Source: Planctomycetota bacterium (GTDB lineage Bacteria; Planctomycetota; MHYJ01; JACQXL01). Taken from it: a stretch of 22,289 bases of DNA. How positions within the stretch are numbered: position 1 is the first letter of the stretch; every line of letters begins with the position of its first letter. A model generated the notes under the pieces. That model ran no database searches. It was not told the origin of the DNA and was given only the letters and a program-made list of their open reading frames with translations. Below are positions 8,019 through 15,674 of this stretch, piece by piece. The stretch lies in contig JASEHY010000003.1 of NCBI GenBank assembly GCA_030018555.1, positions 1 through 22,289 of the forward strand, written 5' to 3'. The translations under genes were made by a program, and so were the position numbers.

Positions 8019-8214
8019 GTATAAACTGAACTCTTGCGAAAACGCTATCCCCTCTGTCATTGCGAGCGATGGCGCCGAAGGCGCCAGAGCGTGGCAATCT
8101 CTATTTTATGCGAAGAATACGAGATTGCTTCGTCGCTTCGCTCCTCGTCCCGAACGCTTTCGGGAACACTTTTGGGGCAGTCTGTTCCCCGTTTCGCAAG
8201 AGTTCAATATAAAC
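8019..8214. mobile_element. MITE-like element with 25-26-bp terminal inverted repeats
   Basis: The left terminus (8019-8044, core TGAACTCTTGCGAAA) is mirrored by the right terminus (8190-8214, core TTTCGCAAGAGTTCA), giving an element of 196 bp with no coding capacity. Inside are the REP-like core GTCATTGCGAGCGATGGCG ... GAGATTGCTTCGTCGCTTCG and the hairpin TCCCGAA-cgct-TTCGGGA (8148-8165). The element contains the stop codon and about the last 35 codons of the GT4 gene, and it ends 7 bases before the preferred start of the kinase gene. The core is shared with the element at 11706-11848, but the termini differ. Confidence 0.75.
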
Positions 8215-9390
8215 TTCTTTTACCGAGCGGAAGTTATCTTGCAGAGAATATTTAGAGGCGCACAGGTAAGCAGCCCTGCCCATATTTTCACGCCAGGTCT
8301 TATCCAGTAGGAATATTGTTTTTTCCGAGATTGTTTGAGTATCTGACGGGTTCACAACTACGAAAGAATCTATTGCGTTAGAGATAATTTCAGACACACC
8401 CGCAATCTCGGTGGTTATCACCGGTAATCCGCTTGCCATTGCCTCAAGGCAGGCCGTCCCGAAAGGTTCATATAAGGTCGGGAATAAGAATATGTCACTT
8501 GCTGAATAATATTGTTCTATAGCACTCTGCGCCCCTGCAAATATTACTTGGTTTTCTATACCATATTTTCTGCAGAGTTTCTGATACTTGGGAATATTAC
8601 CCCGACCGACCACAAGGAGTTTAAGGGAAGAACGTTTGCTTTCAGGGATAAGAGAGAGACTCTCTATGGCATATCTTAAACCCTTTCGCTCAAAGCCACT
8701 TCCGACAAAAAGAAGCACTACTGCATTATCAGTCAATCCGTATTGTTTTCTAATATCAGAACGATATTTTGCTCTGTTGGCGATATTGAATCTCTCAGGG
8801 TCAACACCATTATAAATAACCCTGATATTTTCATCGGAGATATTGTAGTACCGCTGGATTTCTTCTTTCACCTTTTCTGAGATACAAATAATCTTTCTAT
8901 AGGCACCAGTAGAGAAACTCTTTCTTTCTAAATGCATTATGACCTGATTTCTGGGATTAAGATATTGAATCAATTTGCCCAAGAAGTTGATTGCCCGCCC
9001 GATCCCGAATGCTTTCGGGGTTTGGCGGAAAAGATGACGGTGTTTAAGATATTCCCAGTGGCAACCGCTCCCGACCCGGTAGACATCCTGTAAATAAGTC
9101 CTGCCAAATCCGTGAATAATATCAAATCTTCCCCATCCCCCCCCTTGTTTGAGCAGGCGGGCAGAATTGTTGGCAAATGATAGATATTTGAGATATGAAA
9201 AGATACCGCTTGCTTTCACGGGATGGAAAAACAAACCGTTCTGAACTGGAACATTCTCATCCAGCAGACGATGGCAGAAGATATGAACCTCGTCGCCTTC
9301 TTTAATCAGGTATTGCGCCAGATAATAAGCATAGCGCTCCACTCCGCCTTTGGATTCAGAGAAATTATAAATAACGAAAGCGATTTTCAT
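8101..9390 (-). CDS. Glycosyltransferase family 4 (WaaG-like LPS core glycosyltransferase)
   Basis: A GT-B fold retaining glycosyltransferase of 429 residues that probably adds a hexose to the LPS core. The N-terminal acceptor domain opens with MKIAFVIYNFSESKGGVERY, the usual glycine-rich GGxE loop. The donor domain starts near VLLFVGSGFERKG, and the nucleotide-sugar motif EPFGTACLEAMASGLPV lies near residue 320-336. WaaG is the nearest family I recognise, and the place between GT2 and an LPS kinase supports it. Two pieces are repeat-coded: TPKAFGIGR in the acceptor domain (from the CCCGAA-tgct-TTCGGG hairpin at 9004-9019) and roughly the last 35 residues, read into the 196-bp element at 8019-8214. 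The same peptide PKAFG appears in both, a signature of one repeat family used twice in one protein. Confidence 0.88.
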   Translation of the reverse strand: MKIAFVIYNFSESKGGVERYAYYLAQYLIKEGDEVHIFCHRLLDENVPVQNGLFFHPVKASGIFSYLKYLSFANNSARLLKQGGGWGRFDIIHGFGRTYLQDVYRVGSGCHWEYLKHRHLFRQTPKAFGIGRAINFLGKLIQYLNPRNQVIMHLERKSFSTGAYRKIICISEKVKEEIQRYYNISDENIRVIYNGVDPERFNIANRAKYRSDIRKQYGLTDNAVVLLFVGSGFERKGLRYAIESLSLIPESKRSSLKLLVVGRGNIPKYQKLCRKYGIENQVIFAGAQSAIEQYYSASDIFLFPTLYEPFGTACLEAMASGLPVITTEIAGVSEIISNAIDSFVVVNPSDTQTISEKTIFLLDKTWRENMGRAAYLCASKYSLQDNFRSVKEVYIELLRNGEQTAPKVFPKAFGTRSEATKQSRILRIK

Positions 9391-9470
9391 ACTGAAAAAC
9401 GGAGAAACGAAGAAACGGAAAAACTTATTCGTTCTTCAGTCCTTTCGTTCTTTAGTTTTTTGGTTTTGAT
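9391..9470. repeat. Low-complexity inverted repeat spanning the GT2-GT4 junction
   Basis: ACTGAAAAACGGAGAAACGA on one side and TCGTTCTTTAGTTTTTTGG on the other form an imperfect inverted repeat. It fills the 45-base gap and supplies the last codons and stop of GT2 (KTKERKD). Confidence 0.55.
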
Positions 9471-10443
9471 GCTCCCACATCTTTGCATATTTAACGAAGA
9501 CATAGAAACTTGATGCGACCGCAATAATCAACCCTGCTAATCCGTCCAGAAACCCTAACTTTATAAAATAGGTCTCAATAAACTTTACAGGCGGTCTAAA
9601 AAGCAGATTGAAGAGCGAAAATCTTCTTCCTTCCCCCATGAGGGCTTCTGAGGAGACATCGGAAAAGCGGTCTATCGTCCGTAATTGATGAGATAGATTT
9701 TTGTAGGTGTAATGAAGAATATCATAGTGTAAATTCTTTATCGCTGTATTATCATCCATTATAACACGGTCGTGCGGGTCTCTTCCGCCCCATCTACCTT
9801 TGCTTTTCCTGAAAAGTCGTATTTTGTAGTCAGGATACCAGCCACCATAATTAATCCACCTGCCCAGATAAAAGGTGTGTCGTTTCATCCGAAAGGCATC
9901 ATATTTATTACCCGTTCCGGGTCCTCGCCCTGAGGACCCGTCAGGGTCTGAAGGGTCAGGGTTCGTGGAGTAAGAACCATCTTTCCATTCTGATAAAATC
10001 TTATCTCGCAACTGGTCAGAAATAACCTCATCCGCATCTATTGAAAGCACCCAATCATTCTGGGCGAGCGAAAGAGCGTAGTTCTTTTGCTTAACAAAGC
10101 CAGGCCAGGGATTCTGGAAAACTTTATCTGTATATTCACGACATATCTCAACGGTCTTATCAGTACTAAATGAATCAACTATAACAATCTCACCGCCGTA
10201 TTCCTTCACCCATTTGACGCTTTCAAGACATCGGCGGATATTAGATTCCTCATTAAAGCAGACGATACAGACGGAGATAGGATTTTGGATTTCGCCGCCC
10301 CCCTCGGGGGCGAGCCTCCCGCCCTTCGGGGCGAGGTTCGCCCGGCGGGGCGACGCCCTGATGGGCGGGGATTTCGGCCCCGAACTTGATTCGGGGTCGC
10401 CATTCGTCCCGCTCTGGCGGGACCACTCGCAATTTGCATTCAT
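9436..10443 (-). CDS. Glycosyltransferase family 2 (WaaE/KdtX-like) with a palindrome-coded N-terminal extension
   Basis: A GT-A fold inverting glycosyltransferase of 335 residues, similar to the WaaE/KdtX beta-1,4-glucosyltransferases of the LPS core. The recognisable domain starts only at residue 55 (PISVCIVCFNEE). It has IVIVDSFSTDKT, the DXD-like SIDADE and the family hallmark WYPDYKIRLFRK, then HDRV. A hydrophobic stretch (GLAGLIIAVASSFYVFVKY) near the C-terminus may associate with the membrane. Residues 1-53 (Pro/Gly/Arg-rich) are coded by a run of palindromes, and residues about 161-178 (NPDPSDPDGSSGRG...) by another. The ATG overlaps the stop of the upstream GT9 gene as ATGA, so the extension should really be translated. 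The repeat-coded C-terminus is described separately. Confidence 0.88.
   Translation of the reverse strand: MNANCEWSRQSGTNGDPESSSGPKSPPIRASPRRANLAPKGGRLAPEGGGEIQNPISVCIVCFNEESNIRRCLESVKWVKEYGGEIVIVDSFSTDKTVEICREYTDKVFQNPWPGFVKQKNYALSLAQNDWVLSIDADEVISDQLRDKILSEWKDGSYSTNPDPSDPDGSSGRGPGTGNKYDAFRMKRHTFYLGRWINYGGWYPDYKIRLFRKSKGRWGGRDPHDRVIMDDNTAIKNLHYDILHYTYKNLSHQLRTIDRFSDVSSEALMGEGRRFSLFNLLFRPPVKFIETYFIKLGFLDGLAGLIIAVASSFYVFVKYAKMWEHQNQKTKERKD
9919..9965. repeat. In-frame palindrome inside GT2
   Basis: GGGTCCTC-gccct-GAGGACCC (9919-9939) plus the adjoining degenerate unit CAGGGTCTGAAGGGTCAGGG (9942-9961) code the Pro/Asp/Gly-rich peptide at residues 161-178. It lies between the DXD region and the WYPDYKIRLF motif and keeps the frame. 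Confidence 0.7.
10292..10430. repeat. Cluster of palindromes inserted at the 5' end of GT2
   Basis: There are at least three hairpins: GCCCCCcTCGGGGGC (about 10297-10311), CCCCGAA-cttga-TTCGGGG (about 10378-10396) and GTCCCGC-tctg-GCGGGAC (10406-10423). Between them lie degenerate GCGAGCCT/CCCTTCGGGGCG units that recur at 17560-17615 upstream of uvrC. The whole cluster is open in the GT2 frame. Confidence 0.75.
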
Positions 10444-11555
10444 AGATATTTCTCTACCTTCTTATAGACCTCTTCCACTGAAATAAGTTTCATACAGCGA
10501 TGGTCGGTCGGGCAGGTTCTCTTCAGACAGGGACTACAGGAAACATTCTTACGGATAATTGTGTGATTCTGTCCAAAAGGCGAAGTGGTAATATGGTCTG
10601 TCGGTCCGAAGAGAGATACGACAGGTGTTTTCACTGCCGCTGATACATGCATTGTGCCGGTATCATTAGTAACCAACACCTTACAAACTGATAATAAAGC
10701 AGCCATTTGAGTAATAGATGTCTTTCCGCTAAAATTTAATACCTGATAGCGAGCAATTTGAGCGGCAATAGATGAATTAAGTTTCTCTTCTGATGGGCTT
10801 CCGAATAATATAATCCATACCTTTTTCTTATTGATTAATTCTCTTGCCAGTTGGGCATAGCGTTCAGGAAGCCAGCATTTGGCTGTTCCGTAGGTAGCAC
10901 CCGGATTTAAGCCGATAACAGAATGTCCTTCTTGCAGTGAACCATTATAGGGTAAACTTAGCGAACCTATAGCGTGTGCCAACTTATCTGAAGCCCACTT
11001 TCTTTCTGCTTGAGGAATAGAGATACGCGGGGCAGAAAACGCCCCTACCCCGAGCCTTCGGGGAGGTAGTCCCGTCAGGGACGGCACAGGTCTGCCCAGT
11101 ATATTAAGAAGATTAAGAAAATAATAAATCCGATGTTGTTGCAGATTCTCTTTAGTGCGGGGCAAACTCCGGGTCAACAATTTACCACGAGAATCCGCAG
11201 AATAACCAATCCGATGAGGAATCTTGCTCAAGAACCCGATTAATGCGGAATGAAAGGAACGAGGTAGAATTAAAGCAAGGTCAAAATTCTTTCCCCTTAG
11301 TTGTCTTATTGTTTTATAGTCTTGAGAGAGCCGTTTAATACCGCCCCGCCTTTCATCCCGCCAAAGCGGGATAACCTCATTTATATCCGGCTCATAGTGG
11401 AAGATGTCCTGCAATTCAGATTTTACCAGAACTGATAGATGACTTTCAGGGAATAAAGACTTTAGCCCTTTGATAGTGGGCAGACTCATCACCGCATCGC
11501 CCAGCCAATTCGGGGCGATGAGCAGAATCCTTTTATAAACAGATTCGGTTGACAT
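10440..11555 (-). CDS. waaF: ADP-heptose:LPS heptosyltransferase (family GT9, WaaF-like)
   Basis: A GT9 protein of 371 residues that transfers heptose to the inner core of LPS in the cytoplasm. The WaaF hallmarks are visible: APNWLGDAVMSLPTIK near the N-terminus (residues 14-29), NPGATYGTAKCWLPERYA in the donor domain, TNDTGTMHVSAA and SLFGPTDH. A C-terminal cysteine cluster CSPCLKRTCPTDHRC is common in this subfamily. It is the first gene of the LPS-core operon and overlaps GT2 by four bases. An internal stretch between the two Rossmann domains (about GRPVPSLTGLPPRRLGVGAF) is coded by palindromes at 11030-11098, and a smaller hairpin (CCCGCCaaaGCGGG, about 11358-11371) codes WRDERRG near residue 65. 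WaaC/WaaQ activity is the alternative; WaaF fits best by motif. Confidence 0.9.
   Translation of the reverse strand: MSTESVYKRILLIAPNWLGDAVMSLPTIKGLKSLFPESHLSVLVKSELQDIFHYEPDINEVIPLWRDERRGGIKRLSQDYKTIRQLRGKNFDLALILPRSFHSALIGFLSKIPHRIGYSADSRGKLLTRSLPRTKENLQQHRIYYFLNLLNILGRPVPSLTGLPPRRLGVGAFSAPRISIPQAERKWASDKLAHAIGSLSLPYNGSLQEGHSVIGLNPGATYGTAKCWLPERYAQLARELINKKKVWIILFGSPSEEKLNSSIAAQIARYQVLNFSGKTSITQMAALLSVCKVLVTNDTGTMHVSAAVKTPVVSLFGPTDHITTSPFGQNHTIIRKNVSCSPCLKRTCPTDHRCMKLISVEEVYKKVEKYL
11030..11098. repeat. In-frame palindromes inside the heptosyltransferase gene
   Basis: CCCCGA-gcct-TCGGGG (about 11048-11063) and GTCCC-gtca-GGGAC (11069-11082) lie next to GGGGC/GCCCC arms (about 11031-11045). 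They are open in the GT9 frame and code about 22 residues located at the interdomain hinge, away from the motifs. Confidence 0.7.
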
Positions 11556-11705
11556 ATTTGACCATTATAACCAAAAAATCATATTTAGCAAGAAAACTTT
11601 GTAATAAGCCACGAAGGCACAAAGACACTAAAAGAGAACACGAATCAGTTCCAAAATCTATTACCAAATCTCCATCAGAAAGATCTATCCGCCATTGGTT
11701 ATCAT
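11556..11705. other. Intergenic sequence between waaF and metK (left part)
   Basis: The two genes diverge over about 320 bases. This left half is AT-rich and includes a fragment CCACGAAGGCACAAAGACAC (about 11610-11629) of the kind seen, degenerate, at about 17451-17468. I found no SAM-I or SAH riboswitch core. A promoter for each direction must lie here or inside the neighbouring element, but none is clear. Confidence 0.5.
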
Positions 11706-11848
11706 GAGACTGTTGACAAACCCCCTTTTGTCATTGCGAGAGCCGATTTATCGGCTCGTGGCAATCTCAATTTATAGCAAAACAATGAGATTGCTTCGTC
11801 GCTACGCTCCTCGCAATGACACTTTTGGGCACTTTGTCAACAGTCTCA
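11706..11848. mobile_element. MITE-like element with perfect 16-bp terminal inverted repeats, upstream of metK
   Basis: TGAGACTGTTGACAAA (11706-11721) is the exact inverse of TTTGTCAACAGTCTCA (11833-11848). Inside are GTCATTGCGAG (about 11730-11740) and its inverse CTCGCAATGAC (about 11810-11820), with CGTGGCAATCTC against GAGATTGCTTCG between. The 143-bp unit has no coding capacity. Its right end is only 12 bases before the metK Shine-Dalgarno sequence. Confidence 0.85.
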
Positions 11849-11875
11849 TATTATACGAGAAAGGAGTTTGCTTCT

Positions 11876-13042
11876 ATGAAAAGACGAGCCAGACGAGAGT
11901 TCACCTCGGAAGCGGTTTGTATGGGGCATCCTGATAAAATCTGCGACCAGATTTCGGATGCTATCTTAGATGCGATAATAGCCCACGACCCCACAGCCAG
12001 GGTCGCGGTAGAGACAATGGTCAAAACCGGTATGGCTATCGTCGCGGGCGAAATCACCACCAAGACCTATGTGGAAATCCCTGATATCGTCCGCCAGACC
12101 ATTAAGGAAATCGGCTATACCGACGCCAGGATGGGGTTTGATTATGAAACCTGTGCCGTCTTAACCTGTATCCAGAAGCAATCATCTGATATTGCTATGG
12201 GAGTTGATGAAGCCAAAAAGCACCATAAAAAATTAGGTGCTGGTGACCAGGGGATAATGTTCGGATATGCCTGCCGGGAGACACCGGAACTTATGCCGAT
12301 GCCCATTATGCTCGCAAGGAAACTCGTCAACCGCGCTGCAACAGTCAGACAGAAGAATATCCTTTCCTATCTCAGACCCGATGGTAAGAGCCAGGTTACC
12401 ATAGATTATCAGGACGACCAGCCGGTAAGAGTTAATACCGTCATCCTCTCCTTACAACATAATCCAGAGATAAAACAAGGTCGTCTCAGAAAGGACCTGA
12501 TAAGGACTATTATCCTGCCGACAATACCGAAACATCTTATGGATAAGAAGACCCGTATCCTGATAAATCCGACCGGTAGATTTGTCTTTGGCGGTCCGTA
12601 TGCTGACTGTGGCGTAACAGGTCGCAAGGTCGTGGTGGACACCTATGGCAGTATGGGGACACACGGGGGCGGTTGTTTCTCTGGCAAAGACCCGACCAAG
12701 GTTGACCGCTCTGCCTCTTATATGGCGAGATATGTGGCAAAGAATATCGTTGCCTCTGGATTAGCCGACCGCGTAGAGGTGCAACTGGCTTATGCTATCG
12801 GTGTCTCTGAGCCGGTCACGGTTGATGTGGAGACCTTCGGCACGGCTAAAACAGATGAAGAGAAAATAATCAAACTGGTGAAAAGCCACTTTGACTTTAC
12901 GCCGGGCGGGATTATTCATCATCTACATCTGCGCCGACCTATCTATAAACATACCGCCAGGTTCGGACATTTCGGTGTCACAGGACCGGGCTATACCTGG
13001 GAAAAAACAGATAAAAGTTTCAAGTTACAAGTTTTACTATAG
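11876..13042 (+). CDS. metK: S-adenosylmethionine synthetase
   Basis: A 388-residue enzyme that makes SAM from methionine and ATP. The three-domain MAT fold is marked by FTSEAVCMGHPDKICDQISD (N-terminal ATP site), GAGDQGIMFGYA (about 120), DTYGSMGTHGGGCFSGKDPTKVDRSA (the P-loop-like GGG region), the substrate lysines in this segment, and FDFTPGGI...LRRPIY with GHFG near the C-terminus. The frame is open upstream to 11816, inside the repeat element, but AAGGAG (11861-11866) nine bases before the ATG at 11876 decides the start. The last residues (SFKLQVLL) and TAG come from a CAAGTTACAAGT inverted repeat. It is followed by ahcY in the same direction, so the pair should be co-transcribed. Confidence 0.96.
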   Translation: MKRRARREFTSEAVCMGHPDKICDQISDAILDAIIAHDPTARVAVETMVKTGMAIVAGEITTKTYVEIPDIVRQTIKEIGYTDARMGFDYETCAVLTCIQKQSSDIAMGVDEAKKHHKKLGAGDQGIMFGYACRETPELMPMPIMLARKLVNRAATVRQKNILSYLRPDGKSQVTIDYQDDQPVRVNTVILSLQHNPEIKQGRLRKDLIRTIILPTIPKHLMDKKTRILINPTGRFVFGGPYADCGVTGRKVVVDTYGSMGTHGGGCFSGKDPTKVDRSASYMARYVAKNIVASGLADRVEVQLAYAIGVSEPVTVDVETFGTAKTDEEKIIKLVKSHFDFTPGGIIHHLHLRRPIYKHTARFGHFGVTGPGYTWEKTDKSFKLQVLL

Positions 13043-13093
13043 ATAAGGTAACCTTAAACCTTTAACTTGTAACTTGTACCTTGTAACTTGAAA
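13018..13093. repeat. CAAGTTACAAGT inverted repeat between metK and ahcY
   Basis: TTTCAAGTTACAAGT (13018-13032) is matched by ACTTGTAACTTG (13065-13076) and TTGTAACTTGAAA (13081-13093). It supplies the metK stop codon and abuts the ahcY Shine-Dalgarno sequence. Confidence 0.75.
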
Positions 13094-13105
13094 AGGAGCG
13101 AAGAA

Positions 13106-14386
13106 GTGAACTACGATATAAAAGATATAAAACTGGCTACATCAGGACTGAACCGGATAGAATGGGCTGAGCGACAGATGCCGGTAGTAACGAAAATCCG
13201 GGAGCGATTCAGGAGAGAAAAGCCGCTTCGCAACAAACGTATCGCCGCCTGTCTGCATATCACATCAGAAACAGCCAATTTAGCCAGAACCCTTTCGGCT
13301 GGTGGCGCCTCGGTTTTCCTCTGTGCCTCTAATCCCTTGTCCACTCAAGATGATGTTACCGCCTCATTGGTCAGGGATTTCCGAATACCCGTCTTTGCCA
13401 TCAGAGGTGTCAACAGACAAAAATACTATCAACATATCAAATCCGCCTTATCTTGTGGCGCCTCTGGCGCCATAAACTCCCCGCATATCACGATTGATGA
13501 CGGTGCTGACCTTGTTACAATGGTGCATTCTGAACGGCGGGAAATGGTTAAGACAATTATTGCCGGTATGGAAGAGACCACCACCGGCGTCATCCGGCTC
13601 AGGGCAATGGAAAGGGATAATGCCCTCCTGTATCCTATGTTTGCGGTCAACGATGCCCAGTGCAAATATCTCTTTGATAACCGCTACGGCACCGGGCAAT
13701 CAACAATGGACGGCATCCTCAGGGCAACCAATATCCTTTATGCGGGCAAGATTATCGTGGTCTGCGGTTATGGCTGGTGTGGCCGTGGCTTTGCGATGAG
13801 GGCTAAAGGACTCGGCGCCCGCGTCGTCATCACCGAGGTCAACCCCTTACGGGCTTTAGAAGCAGTTATGGACGGCTTTGAGGTTATGCCTATGAGAAAG
13901 TCACTCAAACTCGGCGATGTCTTCTGCACCCTCACCGGCAATACCTCTGTTATCAGAAAAGAGCATTTTCTTCTGATGAAGAACGGTGCGATTGTTGCCA
14001 ATTCCGGGCACTTCAATGTGGAGATAGATATACCCGCACTAGAGAAACTAAGTAAGAAGATAAAGAAGAATATCAGAACTAATGTTGATGAATATATCCT
14101 CAAGAACGGTAAGAGCATCTTCCTTTTAGGCGAAGGGCGGCTGGTAAATCTTGCCTGTGCCGAGGGACATCCGGCTACCGTGATGGATATGTCCTTTGCC
14201 ACCCAGGCGCTTACCGCAGAATATGCCATAAACAACGTAGGGTCATTAGAGCCGAAGGTCTATCCCGTGCCGACTGAAATAGAGGATTGGATTGCAAAAC
14301 TTAAATTAGCCACGATGGGAATAAAGATTGATACCCTTACCGAAAAACAGCAGAAATATCTGAGCAGTTGGTGTGAAGGAACCTGA
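13106..14386 (+). CDS. ahcY: S-adenosylhomocysteine hydrolase (adenosylhomocysteinase)
   Basis: An NAD-dependent enzyme of 426 residues that splits SAH into adenosine and homocysteine, relieving product inhibition of methyltransferases. The GTG at 13106 is chosen because AAGGAG (13093-13098) lies seven bases upstream; the upstream TTG at 13088 lies inside a repeat. The catalytic set is in place: H51 in CLHITSETANL, D131/D132, E156/E157 in MEETTTG, and K187/D191 in the segment NDAQCKYLFDNRYG. The Rossmann loop is GYGWCGRG (221-228). The C-terminus keeps LTEKQQKYLSSWCEGT. The length fits the shorter archaeal/cyanobacterial type, without the extra segment of the long bacterial form. With metK it forms a SAM-cycle pair. 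No repeat insertion is present. Confidence 0.96.
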   Translation: MNYDIKDIKLATSGLNRIEWAERQMPVVTKIRERFRREKPLRNKRIAACLHITSETANLARTLSAGGASVFLCASNPLSTQDDVTASLVRDFRIPVFAIRGVNRQKYYQHIKSALSCGASGAINSPHITIDDGADLVTMVHSERREMVKTIIAGMEETTTGVIRLRAMERDNALLYPMFAVNDAQCKYLFDNRYGTGQSTMDGILRATNILYAGKIIVVCGYGWCGRGFAMRAKGLGARVVITEVNPLRALEAVMDGFEVMPMRKSLKLGDVFCTLTGNTSVIRKEHFLLMKNGAIVANSGHFNVEIDIPALEKLSKKIKKNIRTNVDEYILKNGKSIFLLGEGRLVNLACAEGHPATVMDMSFATQALTAEYAINNVGSLEPKVYPVPTEIEDWIAKLKLATMGIKIDTLTEKQQKYLSSWCEGT

Positions 14387-14441
14387 TTGAGCGTAGAGCA
14401 AAGAGCGTATAGCGTATAGTATAGGAACTATAACCTTTATG
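14387..14441. repeat. Short repeat between convergent ahcY and dnaN
   Basis: The GAGCGTA and GCGTATAG units are reiterated, and TATAG-tatagga-CTATA can fold. It lies where two convergent transcripts end, but no classical T-tract terminator is visible. Confidence 0.4.
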
Positions 14442-15674
14442 CTACTTGTCAACTTTTGGTTCTTCCGTGGGCTGCATTTCTATGGTTAATGGCATTACGA
14501 TATAAACATAATCTTTGCCCTGTCTTATCACTGCCGGAGAGGTCTTTTCCTTAAAACTCAGATTGATTTCGTTGTCCCCGATAACCCTGAGAACATCTAT
14601 AAAGAAATCAGGGTTAAAGGTGATTTTAAAGGGCTCACCCGAGTATTTTATTGGAACCTCTACTGTGGCTTCGCCCACATCCTGGGTTATGGTAAGTAGC
14701 GTCATTTTGTCTTTTTCAAGGGTAATCTGGGTTGCCCTGAATTTGTCAGTGGTAACCAGTGATACCTGTCTCATTGCGGATGATAATTCGCCTGCCGCAA
14801 TATCTATTTTCTTATCATTGCCGGTTGGGATAACGGTTTCGTAATCAGGGAAACTGCCTTCTATCAGCCGGGAAAACAGAATGATTCCTTTGTTGCTGTC
14901 TTTTTGGACGCAGTCTTTTTCCTGCTTCTCAGTGCCTTCGGCAGATCCGACCCTACGGTCGCCCGTAGGGGCGCCTTTGGCGGACAAGGGGATAAACCAC
15001 TTAACTTGAGTTTCTTCCGCTTCTATCCGTAATATTTGTCCTTTGTCGTCGTCAAGTAGTCGCTCCAGAAGGTTTAATGCCCTGGGTGATACTATTGCTT
15101 TTATATCATCTTTTATCTCCTGTTCTGGTCTGCGCTGTTTTATATATGCCAATCTTTTACCATCACTCGCTACCAATCGGATTTCCTTTTTCTTTATCTC
15201 CATTAAAAGCCCTGTGAGGGCATAACGAGTCATTTCTTGCGAGGATGCGAAGGTGGTTTTATGAATCATTTCTTTAAGTCCTTCTGCACTGATGGTAATA
15301 GATTTTTTCTCGTTGAATGCGGGGAAGTCAGGATAGTCTTCCACATCCATACACACCATTTTATATTTACTTGTCTTGGTGCGAATCTCGGCGACACCTC
15401 CAGAACTTGCTATGTTTATCTGCTCATCCTGTGTTTCTCGCAGAATGCCACCAAGCCGATTATTGGAGATAATGACCGAACCGACTTCTTTTATTTCTGC
15501 CGGGATAGGATATTCCATCCCTATTTCTAAATCAGTAGCAGAGACCCAAAGGAATTGAGTATCAGCGGTCAGTTTAATGTTTTGTAATACGGGCATTGAA
15601 CTTTTGGACGGCACAACCGGACTGACTAATTGGTATGCTTTTAATAACAAGTTTTTATTGCATATAACTTTCAT
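14442..15674 (-). CDS. dnaN: DNA polymerase III beta sliding clamp, with a repeat-coded insertion
   Basis: This 410-residue protein is about 40 longer than a typical clamp. The dimeric ring tethers the replicative polymerase to DNA. Family segments include MKVICNKNLLLKAYQLV at the start, YALTGLLMEI near the first domain boundary, SRLIEGSFPDYETVIP in domain 2-3 and YVYIVMPLTIE at the C-terminus (protein-binding groove). The second ATG is preferred, as AAGGAG lies six bases before it. Residues about 229-250 (GAPTGDRRVGSAEGTEKQEK) are coded by the palindromic repeat at 14936-14990, just before SRLIEG, in a loop region. The frame is preserved and both flanks read as normal clamp. It is downstream of dnaA on the same strand, after an AT-rich gap. 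Confidence 0.95.
   Translation of the reverse strand: MKVICNKNLLLKAYQLVSPVVPSKSSMPVLQNIKLTADTQFLWVSATDLEIGMEYPIPAEIKEVGSVIISNNRLGGILRETQDEQINIASSGGVAEIRTKTSKYKMVCMDVEDYPDFPAFNEKKSITISAEGLKEMIHKTTFASSQEMTRYALTGLLMEIKKKEIRLVASDGKRLAYIKQRRPEQEIKDDIKAIVSPRALNLLERLLDDDKGQILRIEAEETQVKWFIPLSAKGAPTGDRRVGSAEGTEKQEKDCVQKDSNKGIILFSRLIEGSFPDYETVIPTGNDKKIDIAAGELSSAMRQVSLVTTDKFRATQITLEKDKMTLLTITQDVGEATVEVPIKYSGEPFKITFNPDFFIDVLRVIGDNEINLSFKEKTSPAVIRQGKDYVYIVMPLTIEMQPTEEPKVDK
14936..14990. repeat. In-frame palindromic repeat inside dnaN
   Basis: CCCTACG-gtcgcc-CGTAGGG (14951-14970) is flanked by GGCAGATCCG on the left and CGCCTTTGGCGGA on the right. The same GGCAGATCCG plus GTCGCCCGTA unit occurs at window positions 1-35 (inverted) and in uvrC, so it belongs to a dispersed family. 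Outside dnaN the family is also found intergenically. Confidence 0.8.

Noticed and set aside
11556..11875. SAM or SAH riboswitch upstream of metK
   Set aside because: None of the conserved core motifs of these classes was recognised; the gap is AT-rich sequence plus a repeat element.
11816..11875. Upstream start for metK (20 extra residues)
   Set aside because: The extra codons lie in the terminal repeat. A strong AAGGAG and the family N-terminus support the ATG at 11876.
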